Below, in pieces: positions 39,136 to 48,215 of a stretch of DNA of 64,000 bases. Position 1 is the stretch's first letter; every line of letters starts with the position of its first letter. The translations under genes and the position numbers were made by a program. The DNA is taken from positions 496,001-560,000 of the forward strand of contig NZ_CANMEU010000002.1 in the NCBI RefSeq assembly GCF_947497045.1, written 5' to 3'. The DNA comes from an uncultured Tateyamaria sp. (lineage in GTDB: Bacteria > Pseudomonadota > Alphaproteobacteria > Rhodobacterales > Rhodobacteraceae). The notes beneath the pieces are model-generated. The model had not been told where the DNA came from. It ran no database searches and saw nothing but the letters and a program-made list of their open reading frames with translations.

Positions 39136-39798
39136 CTAGCGACCCAAAAGGGCAGCGGCGACGGATGGCAGGGCTGCAAAATCCTCTAGCAAGGCTTCGG
39201 GCTCAAGCGCCACCATATCCTCGCCCGAGGGGCCAAATGTCACCAGCACCGACGGGACTCCGGCAGCACGCGCGGTGTTGCGATCCGTATCGCTGTCACC
39301 CACCAGAAGGCAGGCGCGCGGATCAACGCCAAGACGGCGGGTCGCCTCGAACAGCGGTTCGGGGTCGGGTTTGCGCACCGGCAGCGTATCAGCCCCGACC
39401 AGACTGCCAAAGGCATCCCGCACGCCAAGGTCGCGCAGCAGCTGTTCTGCCAACCCTTCGGGTTTGTTGGTGCAAATGCCCACTGCGTGGCCCTGGGATT
39501 TCAACGTCTCGACGGCGGCCATCGCACCGGGATAGATCACGGTGTGGGTGGAAATGTCGGCCCCATACGCCTCAAGCAACATGTGGTAGTAGCGATCAAT
39601 TGTCGCCTCCTCCATCTGACCGACGCGCATCAGACCGGCGCGCAACATCGCACGCCCCCCGCGCAAGGCCACACCCGCATCCGTTGGTCCCAGCACATCC
39701 CCCAACCCCATATCGCGGAAACACACGTTCGCAGCGGCCAGCAAATCCCCGCTTGTATCCGCCAACGTCCCGTCCAGATCGAAAATCACCGCTGTCAT
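39136..39798 (-). CDS. gph: phosphoglycolate phosphatase-like HAD hydrolase
   Basis: A 220-residue HAD phosphatase. The nucleophile motif FDLDGTLADTSGD is at the N-terminus, motif II is CTNKPEGLAEQLL, and motif III/IV is RKPDPEPLF ... LVGDSDTDRNTARAAGV. The fold and length match Gph, which removes 2-phosphoglycolate made during DNA repair or photorespiration; other small phosphates are possible substrates. ATG at 39798 because the nucleophile motif starts four residues later. Divergent from glmU across 144 bp. Confidence 0.88.
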   Translation of the reverse strand: MTAVIFDLDGTLADTSGDLLAAANVCFRDMGLGDVLGPTDAGVALRGGRAMLRAGLMRVGQMEEATIDRYYHMLLEAYGADISTHTVIYPGAMAAVETLKSQGHAVGICTNKPEGLAEQLLRDLGVRDAFGSLVGADTLPVRKPDPEPLFEATRRLGVDPRACLLVGDSDTDRNTARAAGVPSVLVTFGPSGEDMVALEPEALLEDFAALPSVAAALLGR

Positions 39799-39942
39799 GC
39801 CCGTCTCCCTTCGGCGGATGGTTGCCGCCGTGATGTTGCAACCCGCAATCTTGTTTGATGGGGCCTGCGCTTGCGTGTGCGCGTCCAGCGGATAAACAGG
39901 GCGCAACAAAAAGACAAAGAGATTTGGCCAAAGAGGCATTCT
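39799..39942. promoter_or_regulatory. divergent control region between gph and glmU
   Basis: 144 bp carrying both promoters. A possible glmU pair (CTTGCG and ATAAAC, 16 bp apart) is weak. The glmU ribosome site AGAGG lies 6-7 nt before its ATG. Confidence 0.35.
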
Positions 39943-41289
39943 ATGAGCGTTGCATTAGTCATTCTGGCCGCAGGCAAGGGCACACGGATGAAGTCGGATC
40001 TGCCCAAGGTGCTGCATCCCATTGCGGGCGCACCGATGCTGCATCACGCGATGCGCGCGGGGGCCGTGCTGGAACCCGAGCGCACAATCGTTGTCGCCGG
40101 GCATGGCGTGGATCAGGTGCGGGCTGCCGCGTTGGATTTTGACGCCGAAGCACAGGTGGTGTTGCAGGCCGAACAGTTAGGCACCGGGCATGCCGCGGCG
40201 CAGGCCCGTGATGCTTTGGCGGGCTTTGAGGGGCTCGCCATTGTCCTGTTCGGCGACACCCCCTTCATCAGCCCCGAAACACTGGAAACGCTGGTCGCCT
40301 CCGAGGCGGATGTCACGGTGCTGGGGTTCGAGGCTGCGGATCCGGGTCGCTATGGCCGTTTGATCATGGACGGCGATCAGCTTGCGCGCATCGTCGAATT
40401 CAAGGACGCCACCGAGGACGAACGCGCGGTGACCCTGTGCAACTCTGGTGTGCTGGCAGCCCCGGCACCGTTGCTGCTGGAGTTGCTGTCGCAGGTCAGC
40501 AATGACAACGCCCAAGGCGAATATTACCTGACCGACCTGCCCGCCCTCGCCCGCGCTCAGGGGCGCAGGGTGGGTGTAGTCGAATGTGCCGAAGCCGAGA
40601 CCCTTGGCATCAACAGCCGCGCCGAACTGGCCGCCGCCAATGCGCTGTTTCAGGCAAAGGCACGCGCGCAGTTGATCGAAGACGGGGTTGCCTTCATGGC
40701 CCCCGACACTGTCTTTTTGTCGCTGGACACCACCATCGGGCGGGACGCGGTAATCGAACCCAATGTGGTCTTTGGTCCCGGCGTCACGGTCGAAACCGGC
40801 GCCACCGTCCGCGCCTTTTCGCATCTGGAGGGGTGTCATGTGTCGCGCGACGCCATCGTGGGCCCCTATGCCCGCCTGCGCCCGGGTGCCGAACTGGCCG
40901 AGGGCGTGCGCGTGGGCAACTTTGTCGAGGTGAAAAACGCCACGTTGGATAGCGGGGCCAAGATCAACCACCTCAGCTATATCGGCGACGCTTTTGTCGG
41001 GGCCGGGGCGAATGTCGGGGCCGGGGCGATCACCTGCAATTATGACGGCGTGATGAAGCACCGGACCGAGATTGGCGCGCGCGCCTTTATCGGGTCCAAT
41101 ACCATGCTGGTCGCGCCCGTCTCTATCGGGGCCGAGGCGATGACCGCATCAGGCTCGGTGATCACCTCTGACGTGGAAGATGGCGCGCTGGCATTGGGCC
41201 GTGCGCCGCAGGTGGAAAAACCCGGCATGGCACGCAAATTGTTCGACATGTTAAAGGCTCAAAAGGCCAAGCAAAGCAGAGGCAGCTGA
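39943..41289 (+). CDS. glmU: bifunctional N-acetylglucosamine-1-phosphate uridyltransferase/glucosamine-1-phosphate acetyltransferase
   Basis: A 448-residue enzyme making UDP-GlcNAc, precursor of peptidoglycan and lipid A. The N-terminal pyrophosphorylase has LAAGKGTRMKSDLPKVLHPIAG; residues after about 250 form the left-handed beta-helix with hexapeptide repeats (VVFGPGVTVETGATVRAF) and the acetyltransferase site around ITCNYDG and GSNTMLVAPV. ATG at 39943 with AGAGG upstream. glmS starts 2 bp later, so the two consecutive pathway enzymes are coupled. Confidence 0.97.
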   Translation: MSVALVILAAGKGTRMKSDLPKVLHPIAGAPMLHHAMRAGAVLEPERTIVVAGHGVDQVRAAALDFDAEAQVVLQAEQLGTGHAAAQARDALAGFEGLAIVLFGDTPFISPETLETLVASEADVTVLGFEAADPGRYGRLIMDGDQLARIVEFKDATEDERAVTLCNSGVLAAPAPLLLELLSQVSNDNAQGEYYLTDLPALARAQGRRVGVVECAEAETLGINSRAELAAANALFQAKARAQLIEDGVAFMAPDTVFLSLDTTIGRDAVIEPNVVFGPGVTVETGATVRAFSHLEGCHVSRDAIVGPYARLRPGAELAEGVRVGNFVEVKNATLDSGAKINHLSYIGDAFVGAGANVGAGAITCNYDGVMKHRTEIGARAFIGSNTMLVAPVSIGAEAMTASGSVITSDVEDGALALGRAPQVEKPGMARKLFDMLKAQKAKQSRGS

Positions 41290-41291
41290 AA

Positions 41292-43112
41292 ATGTGTGGA
41301 ATTGTAGGTGTTCTGGGCAGCCACGAAGTCGCGCCAATCCTTGTTGAGGCGCTGAAACGGCTCGAATATCGCGGTTATGACAGTGCTGGCATTGCGACTA
41401 TCAATGATGGGGTGCTGGACCGCCGCCGCGCAGTGGGCAAGCTGGTCAATCTGAGCGATCGGCTGGTGCATGACCCGCTGGCAGGCAAGTCCGGGATCGG
41501 CCACACGCGGTGGGCCACCCATGGCGGCCCAAGCGAGACCAACGCCCACCCCCATCGCGCGGGGTCTGTGGCGGTTGTCCACAATGGGATCATCGAAAAC
41601 TTCCGCGAGTTGCGGGCCGAGATGGCCGAGGTCGGGTTGCAGTTCGAGACCGAGACAGACACCGAAACCGTCGCCATGCTGGCGCAACACCATCTGAACA
41701 AGGGGCTGTCCCCGGTGGAGGCGGCATTCAAGACGATTGACCGGCTCGAAGGGGCCTTTGCGCTGGCGTTTCTTTTCGATGGCGAAAGTGACCTGATCGT
41801 GGCGGCGCGCAAGGGCTCCCCTCTCGCCATCGGGCATGGCGCGGGCGAGATGTTTGTCGGCTCGGATGCCATCGCGCTTGCGCCACTGACCGACCGGATC
41901 ACCTATCTTGAGGAAGGCGACCGCGCCGTCGTGACCCGCGCAGGCGTCGAAATCCGCGACGCGCATGGTGCTCTCGCAAATCGTGAGGTCCGTCAGATCC
42001 AGATCGACGATGCCCGCATCGACAAGGCCGGACACAAACACTTCATGGCCAAGGAAATCGCCGAACAGCCCACAGTGCTGAGCGCGACACTTGCCAACTA
42101 TCTGGGGTCGGATGATCAGATCACCCTGCCCGATCCTGGCATAGATTTCACGTCCATCGACCGGCTGACCATGGTGGCCTGCGGCACTGCCTATTATGCG
42201 TGCCTGACGGCGAAATACTGGTTTGAACAGATCGCGCGGCTGCCGGTCGAGGTCGATGTGGCCTCTGAATTCCGCTACCGTGAGCCACCCATTCCGGGGC
42301 GCACGCTGGCGCTGTTCGTCAGCCAGTCGGGCGAAACCGCGGACACGCTGGCCGCGCTGCGCTATTGCGAGGGCAAGGCCGACAAGATCGTGTCGGTCAT
42401 CAACGTCCCCGAAAGCTCGATTGCGCGCGAAAGCGATCTGGCCCTGCCGATCTTTGCCGGGGTCGAAGTGGGCGTGGCCTCCACCAAGGCGTTCACCTGC
42501 CAGTTGACCGTTCTGCTGATGCTGGTGCTGAAAGCGGCGCAGGCGCGCGGTACCATCAGTGCGGCGCAAATGTCCGGGCATGTTGCAGCATTGCGCGCGA
42601 TCCCCGCCATGATCAACCTCGCGATTGCGCAGAACGATGCGATGGCCAAAACGGCCCGCAAACTGTCCGAAGCGCGCGATATCCTGTTTCTGGGCCGCGG
42701 GCAAATGTACCCGCTCGCCCTTGAAGGTGCGCTGAAATTAAAGGAAATCAGCTATATACACGCCGAAGCTTATGCGTCAGGTGAACTCAAGCATGGCCCC
42801 ATCGCCCTGATCGACAAACACGTGCCCGTCGTGGTGATGGCCCCCAAGGACACGTTGTTCGACAAGACCGTGTCGAACATGCAGGAAGTCATGGCGCGCA
42901 AGGGCAAGGTCGTGTTGATCACCGATAATGACGGTTTGAAAGAAGCCGGAGACGGCGTGTGGGCTGATATCACAATGCCCGATTGCCCCGACATCATCGC
43001 CCCCATCGTCTATGCCGTGCCTGCCCAATTGCTGGCCTATCACACAGCGGTGGCCAAAGGCACGGATGTAGACCAACCCCGCAACCTCGCCAAATCCGTG
43101 ACGGTGGAATAA
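41292..43112 (+). CDS. glmS: glutamine--fructose-6-phosphate aminotransferase
   Basis: A 606-residue enzyme converting fructose 6-phosphate and glutamine to glucosamine 6-phosphate. N-terminal nucleophile Cys2 in MCGIVGVLG, glutaminase motif HTRWATHGGPSE, then two SIS isomerase domains (ACGTAYYACL, SQSGETADTLAALR, the C-terminal DQPRNLAKSVTVE). The stop overlaps the next start as TAATG. No glmS ribozyme is seen, as expected for proteobacteria. Confidence 0.97.
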   Translation: MCGIVGVLGSHEVAPILVEALKRLEYRGYDSAGIATINDGVLDRRRAVGKLVNLSDRLVHDPLAGKSGIGHTRWATHGGPSETNAHPHRAGSVAVVHNGIIENFRELRAEMAEVGLQFETETDTETVAMLAQHHLNKGLSPVEAAFKTIDRLEGAFALAFLFDGESDLIVAARKGSPLAIGHGAGEMFVGSDAIALAPLTDRITYLEEGDRAVVTRAGVEIRDAHGALANREVRQIQIDDARIDKAGHKHFMAKEIAEQPTVLSATLANYLGSDDQITLPDPGIDFTSIDRLTMVACGTAYYACLTAKYWFEQIARLPVEVDVASEFRYREPPIPGRTLALFVSQSGETADTLAALRYCEGKADKIVSVINVPESSIARESDLALPIFAGVEVGVASTKAFTCQLTVLLMLVLKAAQARGTISAAQMSGHVAALRAIPAMINLAIAQNDAMAKTARKLSEARDILFLGRGQMYPLALEGALKLKEISYIHAEAYASGELKHGPIALIDKHVPVVVMAPKDTLFDKTVSNMQEVMARKGKVVLITDNDGLKEAGDGVWADITMPDCPDIIAPIVYAVPAQLLAYHTAVAKGTDVDQPRNLAKSVTVE

Positions 43113-43663
43113 TGGCCAAGCAATTTGATCAGATCAGCGACGATCTGGCGGCCTTTATCGCGGCGCAGCACATGTTTTTCGTGGGCTCTGCCGCGCAGGA
43201 TGGACGCGTCAACATCTCACCCAAGGGCATGGACAGTCTGCGCGTGCTTGGCCCCAACCGGATCATCTGGCGTAACCTGACCGGGTCGGGCAATGAAACG
43301 GCGGGGCATCTGGCTTCGGTCAATCGCATGACGCTGATGTGGTGCGGATTTGAGGTGCGGCCCATGGTCCTGCGCACCTATGGCAGTGCGCACACGCTGC
43401 ATCCGCGCGATGCGGAGTTTGCCGATCTCAATACCCACTTCCCGCCCTCACATGGCGCGCGCCAGATTTATGATCTGAGCATTGATCTCGTCCAAACCTC
43501 CTGTGGGTATGCGGTGCCCTTCATGGACTATGCGGGCGAACGGGACGTGCTGGCCAAATGGGCGGACGACAAAGGCCCGGAGGGTATCAAGGCCTATTGG
43601 GCAACACGCAACACGCAAACCATCGACGGATTTGACACCCATATCGACGGGCCCAAGCCATGA
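43112..43663 (+). CDS. pyridoxamine 5'-phosphate oxidase-fold protein
   Basis: A 183-residue split-barrel flavin-binding-type protein. The N-terminal part AFIAAQHMFFVGSAAQDGRVNISPKGMDSLRVLGPNRIIWRNLTGSGNETAGHL matches the PNPOx-like family used by small FMN oxidoreductases. Start ATG overlaps the glmS stop (TAATG) and its end overlaps the AlkD-like gene by 4 bp. True vitamin B6 oxidase activity is not implied. Confidence 0.88.
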   Translation: MAKQFDQISDDLAAFIAAQHMFFVGSAAQDGRVNISPKGMDSLRVLGPNRIIWRNLTGSGNETAGHLASVNRMTLMWCGFEVRPMVLRTYGSAHTLHPRDAEFADLNTHFPPSHGARQIYDLSIDLVQTSCGYAVPFMDYAGERDVLAKWADDKGPEGIKAYWATRNTQTIDGFDTHIDGPKP

Positions 43664-44346
43664 CGCCAGATGACGCATTGGCCGAGATATCGGCCCACGC
43701 AGATGCGCAACGCGCCGCAGATGCCAAAGCCTATCACAAATCGAAACGCGACCATCTGGGCGTGCCAAATCCGATCCTGAATGACCTGACAAAAGCGTGG
43801 CGTCAGGCCCTGGACCTTCCTGCCCGTGTTGCGCTGGCGGACGGGTTGTGGCGCACGAATCTCTACGAGGCGCGATTGGCCGCCGCCAAATTGCTGACCC
43901 AGGCCCGTATTCGGCCCGATGACGATGCCTGGGCACTGATCTCATCATGGGTGCCCGAATTCGACAGTTGGGCCATTGCCGATCACGCCTGCATGGCGGG
44001 GCAAAAGCGGCTTGTGGCCGACCCGACCCGTATCGAGGAGGTCGAGGCATGGACCACCTCGGACCACCTGTGGACCCGGCGCGCAGCACTTGTGATGACC
44101 CTGCCATGGACCAAGCAGAACTTTCCCAAGCCGCATGAGGTTGAAGTGCGCGAGCGGGTGTTGGGATGGGCCGCGGGCTATGTCCCCGACCAGCAATGGT
44201 TTATTCAGAAAGCGATTGCATGGTGGGTGCGCGAGTTGGGCAAACATGACGCGGCGCGCGCCCGCACCTTTCTTGACGCGCATGGGGATGCGATGAAACC
44301 GTTCGCGGCCAAAGAGGCGGCCAAGTATCTGCCTACAAACGGATAA
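43660..44346 (+). CDS. AlkD-like DNA alkylation repair protein
   Basis: A 228-residue all-helical HEAT-repeat-type protein of the DNA_alkylation family, which in its founding members removes bulky or cationic alkylated bases by a non-base-flipping route. The catalytic neighbourhood is suggested by SSWVPEFDSWAIADHAC (Trp and Asp), and VPDQQWFIQKAIAWWVRELGK supplies further conserved Trp. ATG overlaps the preceding gene by 4 bp. It ends 1 bp from the convergent lipoprotein gene. Enzyme activity is probable but not shown. Confidence 0.87.
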   Translation: MTPDDALAEISAHADAQRAADAKAYHKSKRDHLGVPNPILNDLTKAWRQALDLPARVALADGLWRTNLYEARLAAAKLLTQARIRPDDDAWALISSWVPEFDSWAIADHACMAGQKRLVADPTRIEEVEAWTTSDHLWTRRAALVMTLPWTKQNFPKPHEVEVRERVLGWAAGYVPDQQWFIQKAIAWWVRELGKHDAARARTFLDAHGDAMKPFAAKEAAKYLPTNG

Positions 44347-44347
44347 A

Positions 44348-44785
44348 TCAGCCGTCTGCGGTCACTTCGACTTCGGGCAATCCGGTAAGCGACGCCCCGA
44401 TCGCCTGCATCGCCGCCAATGACAAACGACTGCCGGCGGTCTCGGGCCCTTCAATCGGGATCAGGGTTACAGCCACGCTTTGCCCCGTCTCGACCGAGCG
44501 GATGCGGCCCGGCTGTTCGGCGCGGACAAGTGGTGTTTTCAACCACAAACCGGGCTGCGCCGCATCACCAAGGGATGCGACAGTCGTACCCAGTTTCCCG
44601 CGACGCACGGGCGTGGGGGCCTCATCCGGCACCGCCTCCACCACGTCCAGGTCATCGGGACGTGATTGCGGGCGCACGGCGGCATCGTCGACGCCAACCA
44701 CACCCCCCGCAGGCGCATCCCGGCCCTGTTCAGGCAGTATCCCGCAGCCTGCCATGCAGACCAAACTCACCAAGATCCATCTCAT
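44348..44785 (-). CDS. putative lipoprotein of unknown function
   Basis: A 145-residue protein from the ATG at 44785: MRWILVSLVCMAGC has a short signal and a lipobox (MAGC, Cys near residue 14). The mature part is Pro/Asp/Ala rich then has a beta-type stretch (KLGTTVASLGDAAQPGLWLKTPLVRAEQPGRIRS) and VTLIPIEGPETAGSRLSL. No family recognised. It is divergent from moaA over 76 bp and converges on the AlkD-like gene. Confidence 0.72.
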   Translation of the reverse strand: MRWILVSLVCMAGCGILPEQGRDAPAGGVVGVDDAAVRPQSRPDDLDVVEAVPDEAPTPVRRGKLGTTVASLGDAAQPGLWLKTPLVRAEQPGRIRSVETGQSVAVTLIPIEGPETAGSRLSLAAMQAIGASLTGLPEVEVTADG

Positions 44786-44861
44786 GGATCCACCATACTC
44801 TGCCCAGATTGACACGCAATGGCCCTTGCAGGCGGGGCCGTGCGCACATACCACTTAACTT

Positions 44862-45869
44862 ATGACCGCTCCTTTGATTGACCCCTTTGCGCGTGCGATT
44901 ACCTATCTGCGCGTCTCCGTCACCGACCGCTGCGATTTCCGCTGTGTCTATTGCATGTCGGAAAACATGACCTTTCTGCCCAAGAAAGAGCTGCTGACCC
45001 TCGAAGAGCTGGACCGCATGTGTTCGGCGTTCATCGGTCTGGGCGTGCAAAAGCTGCGGATTACGGGTGGCGAGCCGCTGGTGCGCCGCGATATAATGAC
45101 GTTCTTCAACGCCATGGGCCGCCATCTTGAGGCGGGCACGCTCAAGGAGTTGACGCTGACCACCAATGGCAGCCAGCTGGAGCGCTTTGCGACCGATCTT
45201 TATGCCGCCGGGGTGCGCCGGGTGAACATCTCGCTCGACACCATTGACGAGACCAAATTCGCCGAGATCACACGGTGGGGCCGCCTGCCCCAGGTGTTGC
45301 GCGGTGTGGATGCGGCGCTGGCTGCGGGCCTCAAGGTCAAGATCAATGCCGTTGCCCTGAAGGATTTCAACGAAAACGAGCTTGAGACCATCACCCGCTG
45401 GTGCGCCGAGCGCGAGATGGACCTGACCTGGATCGAGGTCATGCCGATGGGCGATCTGGGCAACGAGGACCGCCTTGGCCAGTACTGGTCCCTCAAGGAC
45501 GTGCGCGCCCGCTACGCCGATCACTACACCGTCACCGATCTGGCCGAAAATACCGGCGGGCCTGCGCGTTATGTGCGTCTTGAGGAGACGGGCCAGAAGA
45601 TCGGCTTTATCACGCCCCTGTCCCACAATTTCTGTGAAAGCTGCAACCGGGTCCGCCTGACCTGCACGGGCGAGATTTACCTGTGTCTGGGCCAGGAGGA
45701 CATGGCCGATCTGCGCGCGCCGCTACGCGCCCATCCCGACGATGACGCGCCATTGCAGGATGCGATCCGCGCGGCCATTGGCATGAAACCCAAGGGCCAC
45801 GATTTTGATTATTCCCGGCAGCGACTGGATGGTCAGATGCCACGGCACATGAGCCACACGGGCGGCTGA
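44862..45869 (+). CDS. moaA: GTP 3',8-cyclase (molybdenum cofactor biosynthesis)
   Basis: A 335-residue radical-SAM enzyme that starts molybdopterin synthesis from GTP with MoaC. The SAM cluster motif is [11 protein letters not shown] (CxxxCxxC, residues about 24-31), the second cluster ligands are [15 protein letters not shown], and the essential C-terminal Gly-Gly is present (HTGG). No Shine-Dalgarno is obvious before the ATG. waaA follows after 5 bp. Confidence 0.97.
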   Translation: MTAPLIDPFARAITYLRVSVTDRCDFRCVYCMSENMTFLPKKELLTLEELDRMCSAFIGLGVQKLRITGGEPLVRRDIMTFFNAMGRHLEAGTLKELTLTTNGSQLERFATDLYAAGVRRVNISLDTIDETKFAEITRWGRLPQVLRGVDAALAAGLKVKINAVALKDFNENELETITRWCAEREMDLTWIEVMPMGDLGNEDRLGQYWSLKDVRARYADHYTVTDLAENTGGPARYVRLEETGQKIGFITPLSHNFCESCNRVRLTCTGEIYLCLGQEDMADLRAPLRAHPDDDAPLQDAIRAAIGMKPKGHDFDYSRQRLDGQMPRHMSHTGG

Positions 45870-45874
45870 GCCCC

Positions 45875-47170
45875 ATGCGGCCCACGGCCCTGTTTCGGCT
45901 TTACCGCGCACTGAGCGCCCTCGCACTGCCCTTTGCGACGCGCCGGGCGGTGGCCAAGTTGCGTGCGGGCGGTGTCAGTGCCGAACGGGCCCACGAACGT
46001 CTGGGCCATGCCACCCAATTGCGCCCCAACGGGCCGCTGATCTGGTTTCATGGGGCCAGTGTGGGCGAGGCCAAGTCGGTGCTGCCTGTCCTGCACCGCA
46101 TCACACGGGATCACCCCGACCCGCGCCTGTTGCTGACCTCGGGCACCGCCACCTCGGCTGAAGCCGTCGCAGGCCGCATGCCCCAAGGCGCGATACACCA
46201 GTTCAGCCCGCTGGACGGGCGTGGGCCGATGGCGCGGTTCCTGCGCAACTGGCGCCCCGATCTGTGCGTGCTGGTGGAATCCGAACTGTGGCCCAATCTA
46301 CTCGATATGTGTGCGGAGGCCGACATTCCCGTCGCCTTGCTGAATGCACGGCTGTCCGACGGCAGCGCGCAAGGCTGGCAACGCTTTCCCGGCACCGCCG
46401 CTTATGTGCTGCGCGGGATCGTGATGGCCCATTGTCAGGACGCGCGCAGCCGCGATCACCTGCGCGCCATGGGGCTGAAGAATGCCCAACAGGGCGCGAA
46501 CCTCAAATCCATGATGGGTCCGCCGATGATCGATGCGGTGACGCGCGCGCGCGCGCATGCGGACCTTGGCAACCGCCCCCTGTGGGTCGCCGCCTCGACC
46601 CATCCGGGCGAGGAAGAGGTCGTGCTTGCCAGCCATGCCCGCCTCTTGGCGGACGATCCCGATCTGTGCCTGATCCTCGTGCCGCGCCATCCCCACCGGG
46701 CCGCTGCGGTCCGCGCGCTGGTGGCCAAGGCCGGGCTGACGCTGGCCCAACGCAGCACCGGGGACGGCGATGCCGCCACCGCTCAGATCTATCTGGCCGA
46801 CACCATCGGCGAGACCGACCTGTGGTACACGCTATCGCCCATAGTATTTCTGGGCGGCTCGTTCACCGATGTGGGCGGGCACACACCCTTTGAACCCGCG
46901 GCTGCCGATTGCGCCATCCTGCACGGGCCACACTACACGAATTTCACCGAGGCTTACGCACGTTTTCTCGCCGCGGATGCGAGTGTGGAGGTCGCAGACG
47001 GAGCGGCGCTGACACCAGCCGTCCATGCGCTGCTGCGCGACCCCGATCGCGCCGCCACGCTGGCCGTCAACGCCCGCCCGCTGGTGCAGTCGGGCGATGC
47101 GCCGCTTGGGGAACTGGCCGCGCGCCTCTTCTCTCTGGCCGACACCCACGCTAAGGATCTGCATGACTGA
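45875..47170 (+). CDS. waaA: 3-deoxy-D-manno-octulosonic acid transferase
   Basis: A 431-residue membrane-associated GT-B enzyme adding Kdo to lipid A precursors. N-terminal Kdo-transferase signature GPLIWFHGASVGEAKSVLPVL with the catalytic Glu, RFLRNWRPDLCVLVESELWPNL, and the C-terminal SFTDVGGHTPFEPAA. Its stop lies inside the next gene (8-bp overlap), so inner-core assembly genes are coupled. Confidence 0.96.
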   Translation: MRPTALFRLYRALSALALPFATRRAVAKLRAGGVSAERAHERLGHATQLRPNGPLIWFHGASVGEAKSVLPVLHRITRDHPDPRLLLTSGTATSAEAVAGRMPQGAIHQFSPLDGRGPMARFLRNWRPDLCVLVESELWPNLLDMCAEADIPVALLNARLSDGSAQGWQRFPGTAAYVLRGIVMAHCQDARSRDHLRAMGLKNAQQGANLKSMMGPPMIDAVTRARAHADLGNRPLWVAASTHPGEEEVVLASHARLLADDPDLCLILVPRHPHRAAAVRALVAKAGLTLAQRSTGDGDAATAQIYLADTIGETDLWYTLSPIVFLGGSFTDVGGHTPFEPAAADCAILHGPHYTNFTEAYARFLAADASVEVADGAALTPAVHALLRDPDRAATLAVNARPLVQSGDAPLGELAARLFSLADTHAKDLHD

Positions 47171-48215
47171 CCTGTCCCAAATCGATGTGATAGCGCCGAA
47201 TTTCAAACGGCGCCTGTCGGGCGTGACCTCGACAGTGATCCGGCTGGTGCCCTTGCAGGCGCGCCAGATCGCCATCACCGCCTGTGCGCCCGAAGTGCCC
47301 GACCATGTGCCCAATGTGCATTGGTCAAAGCTGGTCACCATGGGGCACCGCGGCCCGTCGGGTGCGCGGGTCTGGCACGCGCGGCGCAATGTCGAGATGA
47401 TCGCGGGGATCGCCCTCAAACGGGTGCTGGGCAAGCGGCTGAAGCTGCTTTTCACCTCGGCCAGCCAGCGCAATCATACCGGGCTGACCAAGGCGCTCGT
47501 GGCACGCATGGACGCAGTCATTGCGACCTCGGCCAAGACTGCGAGCTATCTGAGCGTGCCCAATACCGTGATCCATCACGGCATCGACACCGAGGTCTTT
47601 GCCCCCAGCCCCGACAAAGCCGCTCTGCGCGCCGAACTGGGCCTGCCCATGGGTCCGTTGATGGGCTGTTTTGGCCGCATTCGCGCGCAAAAGGGCACGG
47701 ATGTCTTTGTGGACGCGATGATCGACGTGTTGGGCCGGCACCCCGACGCCTGCGCCATCGTGATGGGCCGCGCCGTGGACAAGGATCAGGCGTTTCTGGG
47801 CGACCTCAAGGCGCGCGTGCGCGCGGCGGGCCTGACCGAGCGGTTGCTGTTCCTGCCAGAAGTGCCGGTTTGGGAGACGCCGAAATTCTATCAGGCGCTT
47901 GATATCTACATCGCGCCGCAGCGGTGGGAAGGGTTCGGGCTGACCCCGCTTGAGGCGATGGCCTGCGGCGCACCTGCGATCTGCACACGGGTCGGCGCCT
48001 TCGAGGAGCTGATCGCAGACGGGCAGACCGGCACCCTGATCGCGCCGGGGAACGTGGGCGAAATGGTTGCGGCCACCGACGCGCTGCTGGCGGACCCTGC
48101 GGCGCTGACGACATGGAGCGCCCAGGCCCGCGCCCACATGGTCGACCACTTCCAGCTTCAGCAGGAAGCGGACGCCATCATCGCGATCTATCGCGCCCTG
48201 CTCGACACCGCTTAG
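47163..48215 (+). CDS. GT4-family glycosyltransferase, probable LPS core enzyme
   Basis: A 350-residue glycosyltransferase. The GT-B C-terminal motifs are clear: GCFGRIRAQKGTDVFVDAM, LDIYIAPQRWEGFGLTPLEAMACGAPAICTRVGAFEELI (the E-x7-E nucleotide-sugar site). It resembles LpcC-type core mannosyltransferases of Rhizobium, which fits its overlap with waaA; the sugar is not proven. Start ATG at 47163, eight bases before the waaA end. It overlaps the amidohydrolase stop by 4 bp at the 3' ends. Confidence 0.92.
   Translation: MTDLSQIDVIAPNFKRRLSGVTSTVIRLVPLQARQIAITACAPEVPDHVPNVHWSKLVTMGHRGPSGARVWHARRNVEMIAGIALKRVLGKRLKLLFTSASQRNHTGLTKALVARMDAVIATSAKTASYLSVPNTVIHHGIDTEVFAPSPDKAALRAELGLPMGPLMGCFGRIRAQKGTDVFVDAMIDVLGRHPDACAIVMGRAVDKDQAFLGDLKARVRAAGLTERLLFLPEVPVWETPKFYQALDIYIAPQRWEGFGLTPLEAMACGAPAICTRVGAFEELIADGQTGTLIAPGNVGEMVAATDALLADPAALTTWSAQARAHMVDHFQLQQEADAIIAIYRALLDTA

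Noticed and set aside
41292-41400. Searched for a glmS ribozyme or riboswitch at the glmS start
   Set aside because: glmS begins 2 bp after glmU, leaving no leader, and the ribozyme is characteristic of Gram-positive bacteria.
44809-44814. Perfect TTGACA upstream of moaA considered as a -35 box
   Set aside because: No acceptable -10 box follows at 16-18 bp; the region downstream is GC-rich.
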